Below, piece by piece: positions 1 to 6,725 of a stretch of 59,206 bases of DNA. Source of the DNA: Saprospiraceae bacterium (GTDB lineage Bacteria > Bacteroidota > Bacteroidia > Chitinophagales > Saprospiraceae); assembly GCA_029212405.1 (NCBI GenBank), contig JARGNR010000035.1:1-59206 (forward strand). Direction: 5' to 3'. The first letter of the stretch is position 1. Each line of letters opens with the position of its first letter. The notes below the pieces were generated by a model. That model searched no databases. It saw nothing but the letters and a program-made list of their open reading frames with translations, and had not been told where the DNA came from. A program made the translations under genes and the position numbers.

Positions 1-662
1 ATTCATTGGCACTAAAAGGCAAGCTTGAGTTTGCTCGTCACATCAGTAAAAATGTAATCCACAAAGAAAGATTTTACACAAGTCATCAAGTTTATGATCA
101 AAATCATCTTATCCATCAAATATTAAAAAGAGCAATCGAAATTGTTTTTGAGTTGACACGAAACAATTATTTATCAGCAATTGCAGGGAGAATAAATATG
201 TCGTTTCCAGAGGTTGAAAGCAATAGAATAACCCTAAAATCCTTTGAAAAAATACACCTCAGTCGTAAAACTAGATATTATAAAAAGGCACTTGAATTGG
301 CTCATATTATCATTGCCAATTATTCACCAAGTATAAGGACAGGCGACAATAAAATGCTTGCTTTATTATTTGACATGAATAGTCTATGGGAGCAATATGT
401 ATTTGAATTATTAAAAAGAGGTCAGTCAAAAGGGAAATATAAACTTAGCAATCCTTCTAAATCACTTTTTACCAATGCCAGGTATTCTATACAACCTGAC
501 ATGCTTATTGAATTTGATTCTGGCAAAAAATTAATAATAGACACAAAATGGAAACTTCCACAAAAACATAAATCTAGCATTTCTGATTTGAGACAGATTT
601 ATACGTACAACCACTTTTGGAAAGCGGGTCATGGCATTTTATACAGGCAACCTAGAAAATAG
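1..662 (+). CDS. mcrC: McrC, 5-methylcytosine restriction endonuclease subunit (5' partial, 3' frameshifted)
   Basis: The reading frame is already open at the left edge, so the N-terminal part lies outside the window. The visible part matches the McrC C-terminal half: a GKLEFARH segment, the YDQNHLIHQIL helix, the LLFDMNSLWEQYV stretch, and a PD-(D/E)XK nuclease core. Numbered from the TTG at position 6, the core residues are D165, D179 and K181 (PDMLIEF ... IIDTKWK). McrC is the nuclease partner of the McrB GTPase in modification-dependent restriction of foreign DNA; McrB would be expected just upstream, outside the window. The frame stops at 662, but the family-typical ending continues in another frame (see 643-810). 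The nuclease core is complete in the visible frame. The domain call is sure; whether the protein is functional is not. Confidence 0.85.
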   Translation, partial: SLALKGKLEFARHISKNVIHKERFYTSHQVYDQNHLIHQILKRAIEIVFELTRNNYLSAIAGRINMSFPEVESNRITLKSFEKIHLSRKTRYYKKALELAHIIIANYSPSIRTGDNKMLALLFDMNSLWEQYVFELLKRGQSKGKYKLSNPSKSLFTNARYSIQPDMLIEFDSGKKLIIDTKWKLPQKHKSSISDLRQIYTYNHFWKAGHGILYRQPRK

Positions 663-810
663 TCCTTGGATGAAATTCTCAGACGATATAGGAAAAACTT
701 ACTGCAAACTCTCTTTTCTTAATGTACTGACCGACGAAGGGTATTTAAATAAAAACCTAAACATCCTAGAAGACATAACCTCAATTCACTCCCCTTTATT
801 CCTCCCATAA
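643..810 (+). pseudogene. mcrC: Frameshifted 3' end of mcrC
   Basis: Directly after HGIL of the McrC frame, the +1 frame continues without a stop from about 643 to TAA at 808-810. It encodes a typical McrC C-terminus (TGNLENSPW ... YCKLSFLNVL ... GYLNKNLNILEDI). Many McrC proteins continue from the QIYTYNHFW motif with an LLYPG-like segment and end in a similar hydrophobic strand plus short helix. A one-base insertion or two-base deletion near the gcattttatac run at 634-644 would explain the break. It could be a real inactivating or modifying mutation, or a sequencing error. No start codon is proposed for this piece. Confidence 0.65.
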
Positions 811-1005
811 AAACCATTAATACAATTCACAACCTCCATACCCAATTCATATAGTATATTTACACCCTATCCAGCACCTTAGAAAAACACCTTTTACCAC
901 AAAAAGTAACACCAATCAAACGCCCTTTTTTGACTCAAAATCCAATGGATCAAACATGAGTCCTCCTTGCACATGTTAACGTGATAAATTTTAAATACAA
1001 TAAAA

Positions 1006-1611
1006 ATGAATACTCGTTTTATCCTATTCTTATCCGTCGTACTAAGTTTGGCCTGTACAGTCAACTATACGCAATCGAAAACCCAATCAGAGGCCAATCC
1101 GATGATATTTTCCGAGCGAGTCGGTGAAAATTTATTTGTATTTCGACAAAACGAATCCAGCAAAATTGTTGAATACATCTTAATTCAAGGGACCACCGAT
1201 AATCCCGTCGGAATAACAGACTTTTCTATTTCCAACGATGGAAGGGAGGTCTCCATTAGAACAGGTGCTCAAAATTGGGTATATGCGCTGGATGATGACA
1301 AGCAGAAACTCGTATATGGCATTGGCCATTTTGTACAAGGCGAAGGAGTAGATAGAGCCAAAATCCTCCAAGAGTTGAAAGGACTTGGTACTGAAGGAAG
1401 AAAGAAGAACTGTGATTCCGCATGCAGAGATGGAGGGTGTGGCAGTATCCGTTGTTCAAAAAAAGTAAACTTCATGTCATCAAGTATTACCTGCTCAAAT
1501 GGCTACTTTGCATGCTGTGCAGATATGGTAGCTGAAGGTTGTCACTGCAAAAAAGACGATTGCTGTGATGCCACATCGACCGCACCGACCACAACACCAA
1601 AAAATAAATAA
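1006..1611 (+). CDS. Cys-rich lipoprotein of unknown function
   Basis: A 201-aa protein with an N-terminal hydrophobic signal ending in a lipobox (LSLAC, Cys17), so it is probably a lipid-anchored envelope protein. Residues 30-120 are predicted beta-rich and Cys-free. The C-terminal region (about 136-188) holds 11 cysteines, including the pairs CC (ACC, DCC) and CHC, followed by a Thr/Pro-rich tail. The cysteine spacing suggests a disulphide-stabilised or metal-binding module, but I do not recognise a named family. It stands alone: about 195 bp of non-coding DNA lies before it and a strong bidirectional terminator follows 46 bp after its stop. The coding call is good; the function is unknown. 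Confidence 0.75.
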   Translation: MNTRFILFLSVVLSLACTVNYTQSKTQSEANPMIFSERVGENLFVFRQNESSKIVEYILIQGTTDNPVGITDFSISNDGREVSIRTGAQNWVYALDDDKQKLVYGIGHFVQGEGVDRAKILQELKGLGTEGRKKNCDSACRDGGCGSIRCSKKVNFMSSSITCSNGYFACCADMVAEGCHCKKDDCCDATSTAPTTTPKNK

Positions 1612-1656
1612 CCACACTACATCATGTAGTTAAATTAGTAGTATCCAATAAAAAAG

Positions 1657-1693
1657 AAAAGAGTTAAGACGCCCAAGCATCCCAACTCTTTTT
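1657..1693. terminator. Bidirectional rho-independent terminator
   Basis: A perfect 9-bp stem (aaaagagtt at 1657-1665 with aactctttt at 1684-1692) is flanked by A-rich sequence on the left and T-rich sequence on the right. It sits between the stop of the Cys-rich lipoprotein gene (plus) and the stop of the first repeated gene (minus), so it can serve both. Confidence 0.75.
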
Positions 1694-1717
1694 ACTTAAG
1701 CTCAATCTTATTTTTAT

Positions 1718-2207
1718 TGCTCCTCAACAAAATGATTTTTCGATTAATATCCTGCCCACGCTCCTTTTCTGAGGTACATTTCGCCGCCGTCTTGCTCGAT
1801 GTCTTGTTTGGCTACATTGGCGATGGCGATTCCGCCTGTGGCGACCAACTTCCCATTTAACAAAATGCCACTTTTATAGGTGGTGGCTCCGTCGATGACC
1901 AACTTGCCATACGGGAGAATGGTCAACATCGCATTGCTTTGAATTTCGATGTGTGGGACGGCTTGCACTTCTTCGCTGATCACTGGAAAATAACCAGACT
2001 GTGTCATTACATTGGTTATAATCACATCTTCGGTCCAATCCGGTACTTGATTCTGACTCCAGTTTCGAGCATAGTTCCAATTGGTTTCTTGTCCGGGTGC
2101 GCCTCCGATCCAATAGTTTTGAGCAAGGAGATCGATGTTACATAGTAAAGCGATGAAACAAAGGCTGAGGGTAATCATTGAATTTTTCATAATACGGTGT
2201 TTTAAAA
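1718..2207. repeat. Direct repeat copy 1 (490 bp, partner at 2396-2885)
   Basis: Copy 1 of a tandem duplication with a 678-bp period. It spans the whole gene at 1744-2190 plus 26 bp downstream and 17 bp upstream. By eye I count about seven mismatches to copy 2, all in the 3' third of the gene (about 1752-1863). From there to 2207 I see no mismatch. Beyond 2207 the two copies can still be aligned but are clearly diverged. Confidence 0.9.
1744..2190 (-). CDS. Secreted beta-strand-rich protein, tandem copy 1
   Basis: A 148-aa protein with a classic signal peptide (cleavage near LLAQ-NYW, about residue 24). The start was placed at the MKNSM methionine because the signal peptide begins there; a longer frame reaches 2253 but adds only non-family residues. 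The mature part begins NYWIGG, then a WN-A-NWS segment, then short beta-strands (VIITN, IEIQSNAMLTI, KLVIDGATT, GKLVATGGIAI). This resembles one or two coils of a right-handed beta-helix or a fragment of the adhesin-like repeats common in Bacteroidota exported proteins. It lacks a T9SS tail. The translation is identical to that of the copy at 2422-2868. Function unknown; a free-standing surface or periplasmic protein is the simplest reading. Confidence 0.75.
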   Translation of the reverse strand: MKNSMITLSLCFIALLCNIDLLAQNYWIGGAPGQETNWNYARNWSQNQVPDWTEDVIITNVMTQSGYFPVISEEVQAVPHIEIQSNAMLTILPYGKLVIDGATTYKSGILLNGKLVATGGIAIANVAKQDIEQDGGEMYLRKGAWAGY

Positions 2208-2395
2208 GGTGAGGTAATTTAGTAAGTAGTAGGTGTTTAAAAGTATAGGTCAAAGATGCGGGGGTTTGGGGTGTTTTTTAAGCGCGAATCAACGGAAAAT
2301 AAAGAAGGAGCAATACAACGGGGTGAAACAGGGTTTTCTACGTGTAAGGGCATTTCAAGTCAGGTAGAATGGACATTCCAAGTGGGGAATCATAC

Positions 2396-2885
2396 TGCTC
2401 CTCAACAAAATGATTTTTCGATTAATATCCCGCCCAGGCTCCTTTTCTAAGGTACATTTCGCCGCCGTCTTGCTCGATGTCTTGTTTCGCTACATTGGCG
2501 ATGGCGATTCCGCCTGTGGCAACCAACTTCCCATTTAAAAGAATGCCACTTTTATAGGTGGTGGCTCCGTCGATGACCAACTTGCCATACGGGAGAATGG
2601 TCAACATCGCATTGCTTTGAATTTCGATGTGTGGGACGGCTTGCACTTCTTCGCTGATCACTGGAAAATAACCAGACTGTGTCATTACATTGGTTATAAT
2701 CACATCTTCGGTCCAATCCGGTACTTGATTCTGACTCCAGTTTCGAGCATAGTTCCAATTGGTTTCTTGTCCGGGTGCGCCTCCGATCCAATAGTTTTGA
2801 GCAAGGAGATCGATGTTACATAGTAAAGCGATGAAACAAAGGCTGAGGGTAATCATTGAATTTTTCATAATACGGTGTTTTAAAA
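2396..2885. repeat. Direct repeat copy 2 (490 bp, partner at 1718-2207)
   Basis: Second copy of the duplication described at 1718-2207. The spacer between the copies (2208-2395) holds no credible gene. The sequence upstream of this copy (2886 to about 3010) still resembles that spacer in patches, such as the shared agtata-aagatg and aataagcg-like segments. This implies the original duplication was longer and older than the near-identical core. Confidence 0.9.
2422..2868 (-). CDS. Secreted beta-strand-rich protein, tandem copy 2
   Basis: 148 aa, with a translation identical to the 1744-2190 gene: signal peptide, NYWIGG start, NWNYARNWS motif, repeated short beta-strands. All nucleotide differences between the copies are synonymous. 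On the minus strand about 75 bp upstream of the ATG there is a weak -7-like box (CATCTTTA); copy 1 has CATCTTTG at the equivalent place, so the two promoters may differ in strength. Coding potential is supported by the conservation of the protein despite silent changes. Function unknown. Confidence 0.75.
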   Translation of the reverse strand: MKNSMITLSLCFIALLCNIDLLAQNYWIGGAPGQETNWNYARNWSQNQVPDWTEDVIITNVMTQSGYFPVISEEVQAVPHIEIQSNAMLTILPYGKLVIDGATTYKSGILLNGKLVATGGIAIANVAKQDIEQDGGEMYLRKGAWAGY

Positions 2886-3123
2886 AGTGAAGGATTAGAT
2901 AATTTAAAAGGTGTGTTCAGGTGTTTTAAAAAGTATACGATAAAGATGAGGGAGGAAAGGGCCTTAAATAAGCGTGGTAACACTTCATTTTGGAATAGCG
3001 CTATACAACGCAAATGAGCAGGTAATTTTACCTGTTTTGGGCCTGTTTAATGAGAATACCATACATAGCAGGGAAATATAGACTACATTGGATATCGTAT
3101 TTAAATCATTAAAACAAAAAACT

Positions 3124-3630
3124 ATGAAAACGAACGTCCTTCTTCTTGCCGCACTTTTTTCTATTTCAATCTGTATGATCAATTGCAATACAAAACCAGA
3201 ACCTCCAAAAACTCCCCCTTCAGCACCGACAGAGCCCAGTGCAAATGACCCACAATTGCCTGATACAACCTATTTAGCAGATTGTCCTATTGTTAATCAA
3301 CGAGATGGATCTATGCCACGTATTAACCCAAATTGTGCGAAAAAATTAATTCATAATTACCAAAGAGATGTAGATGCACTGAAAGCAGAGAATCAAAATA
3401 ATTCTGAAATTGATAATTTATTATCCTACGGTGCATACGTGCACATTGAAGATCTGAAAAGAATAGTAATACATTTTGAAGAAACCAAACAGGATTCTGT
3501 TTTTGCTATGCTGGCAGCAGTTCCTGGCGAACCTTCAACAATGATTTTCGTTTTGACCGATCCAGTAAGTGGTTCGAACGATTACTTTAACTTCACACAA
3601 CCTTGCCCTAGCGCATGTCCTAACCTGTAA
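3124..3630 (+). CDS. Lipoprotein of unknown function
   Basis: 168 aa, starting at the ATG that opens a lipoprotein signal peptide (MKTNVLLL ... MINC, lipid-anchor Cys about residue 22); an upstream in-frame ATG at 3088 would only prefix it with a charged stretch. After the Cys comes a Pro/Thr/Glu-rich linker (about 24-52), then a compact domain with the Cys positions LADCP, NPNCAKK and PCPSACPNL. It contains IHNYQRDVDAL and VHIEDLKRIV helices and ends in a FVLTDPVSG strand. It resembles many uncharacterised Bacteroidota lipoproteins and I do not recognise a family. A strong terminator follows its stop. Confidence 0.75.
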   Translation: MKTNVLLLAALFSISICMINCNTKPEPPKTPPSAPTEPSANDPQLPDTTYLADCPIVNQRDGSMPRINPNCAKKLIHNYQRDVDALKAENQNNSEIDNLLSYGAYVHIEDLKRIVIHFEETKQDSVFAMLAAVPGEPSTMIFVLTDPVSGSNDYFNFTQPCPSACPNL

Positions 3631-3645
3631 CGAAACACTTCAAAT

Positions 3646-3691
3646 GTAAATCCAGCGCATATCCTAATGCCTGGATTTACTTTCTTTTTTT
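3646..3691 (+). terminator. Rho-independent terminator
   Basis: A perfect 10-bp stem (gtaaatccag 3646-3655, ctggatttac 3671-3680) is followed by a T-rich run (tttcttttttt). It lies 15 bp after the lipoprotein stop and separates that gene from the kinase cassette. Confidence 0.85.
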
Positions 3692-3715
3692 AAACAAAGA
3701 CTCGTCATTAGATAA

Positions 3716-4396
3716 ATGGAAACAAGAGAGATTATCAATATGCTCTACGTTAATATGGGAAATTTAGCCATACTTTGCTTGAGTATCACCATACTAGTAT
3801 TCTTAAAAAATTATACTACCCTAAAAACGCCATTTAAGAGATTATTTTATTTTTTAATTTGGAACCTACTGATTGAACTCCTTGCTCGCATTTTTACGAA
3901 AGCAGGTATGAATAACCTTCCCTTATTGCATATATATACCCTGGGTGAATTTTTGCTATTCTCCTGGTTTTACAAAAGCTTGCTCATTAAACCTGCATTC
4001 TTTAGAAAGAAATATACCCTAATCATTCTCATCGGGTCCGCCTTTATTATTTTGTATTCTTTGTTTTTCCGTGAACTGGGGAGTTATAATCCACTTTCTA
4101 AGACTTTTGTACAAATTGCCATCATCACCTATGCGATACTATACTTTTATAACATCATTGAAAATCATACACACTCTCCTCATATAGAAAAGAGTTTGAG
4201 GTTGTTCAATTCGGCAATTCTGATTTATTACTCAGGAAGTTTGTTTATATTTATGTGCAGTCAAGCTATAGATGGATTTCCAGAGTGGATTAAGATTTTT
4301 TGGACATTTAATGCAGTCTTAAACCTTATCTTTCAACTTTTGATATTTTTAGGAATATGGAGAATAGTATACAAGAAGGCGCCTTCGTCCTCTTGA
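3716..4396 (+). CDS. Polytopic membrane protein, partner of the downstream kinase
   Basis: 226 aa, almost entirely hydrophobic with about six or seven membrane segments (about 15-30, 43-60, 70-90, 100-118, 130-145, 163-182, 195-220). No named family is recognised. Its stop codon TGA overlaps the ATG of the histidine kinase (TGATG at 4394-4398), so translation of the two is likely coupled. Together with the response regulator it forms a three-gene cassette. I infer that it is the membrane sensing or anchoring subunit for the kinase, which itself has only one short membrane segment and no sensor domain. The alternative is an unrelated membrane protein that happens to be co-transcribed. Confidence 0.75.
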   Translation: METREIINMLYVNMGNLAILCLSITILVFLKNYTTLKTPFKRLFYFLIWNLLIELLARIFTKAGMNNLPLLHIYTLGEFLLFSWFYKSLLIKPAFFRKKYTLIILIGSAFIILYSLFFRELGSYNPLSKTFVQIAIITYAILYFYNIIENHTHSPHIEKSLRLFNSAILIYYSGSLFIFMCSQAIDGFPEWIKIFWTFNAVLNLIFQLLIFLGIWRIVYKKAPSSS

Positions 4397-5172
4397 TGAT
4401 TATTGGTATTTTAATTATGCTGGCCCTGGCCCTAGCATTTATTTTGTTTTTTAATTATTCTCAAAAGAGTCTATTAAGAGCACAAATGCATAACCAGAAA
4501 TTGGCCTTTGATCACCAGGAAGAGCTTTTACACAGTACAATCTTGACGCAAGAAGCGGAACGAAGCAGAATTGCCACCGAGCTCCATGATGGAATTGGGT
4601 CCAAACTTAATATCATCCTGCTCAACACACATCGACTCAAGCAATTTTCGAAAGAGAATCAAGAGATGGAGGAAGTGGCCCAAGAAATAAATTCGGTCAT
4701 TCACAACACCATTGATACAACGCGTAGAATATCACACGATTTATTGCCGCCAACACTAGAAGAGTTTGGTCTGGTGGAAGCCCTCAAAGAATTGTGCTTT
4801 TCCTATACGAAAACGGAACATGTCACCATCCATTTTGATTTGGAAGAAAATGAAGGGAGAATCGAAGACCACATTGTCGAATTAAATTTTTTCAGAGTAA
4901 TCCAAGAGCTGATCAAAAATTCAATCACCCACGGAGAAGCCAGTAAAATCTTTATTCATTTCCGATTAAAATTAGAGGCTGTATCCGTAAAATACGAGGA
5001 TAATGGCAAAGGGTTCGACTCCTCTAGTGATAAAAACAAAAAAGGCTTGGGTATGAAAAATATTGAAAGCAGGTTAAATATGAGTCATGCCACGTATCGT
5101 ATTGAGTCTGCTCCAAAACAAGGATTCAAATGTATAATTGATTGGGAAAGAAAGAAGGCTAACGCAGAATAA
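4396..5172 (+). CDS. NarL-type sensor histidine kinase
   Basis: 258 aa from the ATG at 4396, chosen because it overlaps the upstream stop; an ATG at 4357 would give 13 more residues. There is one N-terminal membrane segment (about 2-21), a short coiled linker, then a HisKA_3 dimerisation domain with phospho-acceptor His64 (ERSRIATELHDGIG). The HATPase follows, with an N-box (QELIKNSITHG), G1 box (DNGKGFD) and G2 box (KGLGMKNI). It lacks any PAS, TPR or periplasmic sensor domain. The kinase should phosphorylate the regulator encoded immediately downstream. All catalytic boxes look intact. Confidence 0.93.
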   Translation: MIIGILIMLALALAFILFFNYSQKSLLRAQMHNQKLAFDHQEELLHSTILTQEAERSRIATELHDGIGSKLNIILLNTHRLKQFSKENQEMEEVAQEINSVIHNTIDTTRRISHDLLPPTLEEFGLVEALKELCFSYTKTEHVTIHFDLEENEGRIEDHIVELNFFRVIQELIKNSITHGEASKIFIHFRLKLEAVSVKYEDNGKGFDSSSDKNKKGLGMKNIESRLNMSHATYRIESAPKQGFKCIIDWERKKANAE

Positions 5173-5227
5173 ATCATACCTTACAGCATCACCGGCAACC
5201 TCATTTTTAATCGTTAAAAAAATTAGT

Positions 5228-5896
5228 ATGACACATATTTCAATAGCAATCGCAGATGATGAATCTCTTTTCAGAAAAGGAATGAAAATGATTTTGAATA
5301 GTTACGATAATTTAACGGTGAACATTGAAGCTGAGGATGGAGAGGACATCGTTCAACAATTAGAAGCTACAGATTCACTCCCTGATGTCCTTTTGCTAGA
5401 TTTGAAAATGCCAAAAATGAATGGAATTGAGGCCGCTAAAATAATCAGAGCAAATTTTCCTACGGTTAAGATTATTGTACTCTCCACTCATTTTAGTCGT
5501 GCTTTCGTAACAAATATGTTGGAGATAGGAGCAAGTTCGTATCTGCCTAAGAATTCTGAACCAGAAGAAGTCGCTGTCACGATAGAAGCTGTATTTGACA
5601 AAGGCTTTCATTACAACAATGAAGTCATGGAAATCATCCGAGAGAATATGATGTCAAAAAATATCCCCAGAGCCTCTTTTAATGTGGAATTGACCTCAAG
5701 AGAAAAAGAAATTCTTCAACTTATTTGTGAACAATACACCACGCCTGAAATAGCTAAGAAACTATTCATTAGCCCAAGGACAGTAGACGGACATCGTAAT
5801 AATTTACTGGCAAAGTTGGATTGTAAAAATATTGCAGGACTCGTTGTGTTTGCCATGCAAAATGAAATCGTCAAAATTACAGGACCAAATTTTTAG
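5228..5896 (+). CDS. NarL/LuxR-family response regulator
   Basis: 222 aa. The start is at the ATG beginning MTHISIAIADDES; a longer frame overlapping the kinase gene does not match the family. The receiver domain (about 1-125) has the acidic pair D10/D11, phospho-acceptor Asp58 (LLLDLKMP) and the conserved Lys in LPKNSEP. The C-terminal LuxR-type helix-turn-helix (about 150-215) carries LTSREKEIL and AKKLFISPRTVDGHRNNLLAKL. It is a DNA-binding transcription factor controlled by the kinase 55 bp upstream. Its targets cannot be told from the sequence; autoregulation or control of neighbouring genes is possible. Confidence 0.94.
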   Translation: MTHISIAIADDESLFRKGMKMILNSYDNLTVNIEAEDGEDIVQQLEATDSLPDVLLLDLKMPKMNGIEAAKIIRANFPTVKIIVLSTHFSRAFVTNMLEIGASSYLPKNSEPEEVAVTIEAVFDKGFHYNNEVMEIIRENMMSKNIPRASFNVELTSREKEILQLICEQYTTPEIAKKLFISPRTVDGHRNNLLAKLDCKNIAGLVVFAMQNEIVKITGPNF

Positions 5897-6490
5897 GGAT
5901 ATTCATTAATACTATGTTTCCTTTATTTATAGAAAAAATAGCTATATTATTTCTTAATGAGAACCCGGCATTTATTTGATTTAATGTAAAAAAGGAGTTG
6001 CGTTTTTCATCTTAATCTTCCGCTCGCCGCTCGGGCGTTGGCTTCCCATCACTGTCGTGGTCCTTTGTTTGATAACTTCGGCATATTCAGGAGTAGAATA
6101 AAATAAAAACAAGAAGTTTGGGAATTAAATTTGAGGTAAAAAAAAGGGTGGCCTGACTCTTTACATTGGGCTGCGGGAGCTGCATTCGCAGCATAGCCTT
6201 TAAAGAGTCAAGAATTTTTTGTTTCGTTTTTTTTTTGATTGAAAAAAATGAAAACCCGTCTGGTAAGACAACGATTAGTTGAAAAGCATTACCTCTTTTT
6301 TATGTAAAAAGTTATGAAATCGGGGTAATTGTTCAGAAGTAAAACATCCCAATTTACTATAAATAAAGAGATATTGCTTCTTTGGAATATCCCTAACCTC
6401 ATTATCACTTTTATTGTATAAAAGATCACTCAGTCGTTTTCTTGAAAAAGAAACGAACTAAAAAGTTCAATCTTTGATGAAACGAAAATG
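5897..6490. other. Long intergenic region with GC-rich island and inverted repeat
   Basis: About 590 bp without a credible gene. Two parts stand out from the AT-rich background. One is a GC-rich stretch at about 6016-6065 (cgctcgccgctcgggcg and following). The other is a long inverted repeat at 6154-6210, annotated separately. The rest (6240-6490) is AT-rich and I see nothing in it. Confidence 0.6.
6154..6210. repeat. Inverted repeat / structured element
   Basis: Perfect 10-bp arms (tgactcttta at 6154-6163, taaagagtca at 6201-6210) enclose a second nested pairing (GGCT with AGCC, and CTGCG with CGCAG), so the 57 nt can fold into one long hairpin. A T-rich tract (agaattttttgtttcg, then ten T) follows on the plus strand. 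It may be a terminator-like or small-RNA 3' end, or a palindromic repetitive element. It lies about 260 bp past the response regulator, far for a simple terminator. Confidence 0.6.
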
Positions 6491-6691
6491 CTAAAAGTTA
6501 TTTAATTTAAAACGGTTTTTACATCTTAATTCCAATAGGTACAATGCATCCAATCCCCACAATACCAAACAAGTAATTGCAATTGAGACTCCAATCACCC
6601 CTTTTTTCGATTCGACATGTTCCAATCGTTTGAAACTCCACGATGGCAAATAAGGCGTGATCAATACCAGCAAATAATCTACTATCCTCAT
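6491..6691 (-). CDS. Possible small membrane protein
   Basis: 66 aa with one clear membrane helix (about 32-54, VIGVSIAITCLVLWGLDALY) and a basic C-terminal tail. It starts 34 bp downstream of the alpha-2-macroglobulin stop on the same strand, so it may be the last gene of that transcript. In many bacteria the gene next to a bacterial alpha-2-macroglobulin is penicillin-binding protein 1C; here only this small ORF is present. No family is recognised, and a chance ORF cannot be excluded. Confidence 0.45.
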   Translation of the reverse strand: MRIVDYLLVLITPYLPSWSFKRLEHVESKKGVIGVSIAITCLVLWGLDALYLLELRCKNRFKLNNF

Positions 6692-6725
6692 GGCGTCTTC
6701 TCTTTGTGGTTCTTATTCTATGACT

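Noticed and set aside
2256-2450. Plus-strand 64-codon frame in the spacer between the repeats
   Set aside because: Runs into the repeat antisense to the gene; no ribosome site or family resemblance.
1939-2823. Identical 68-codon plus-strand frames in both tandem copies
   Set aside because: They repeat only because the DNA is duplicated; the minus-strand frame has the signal peptide and silent changes.
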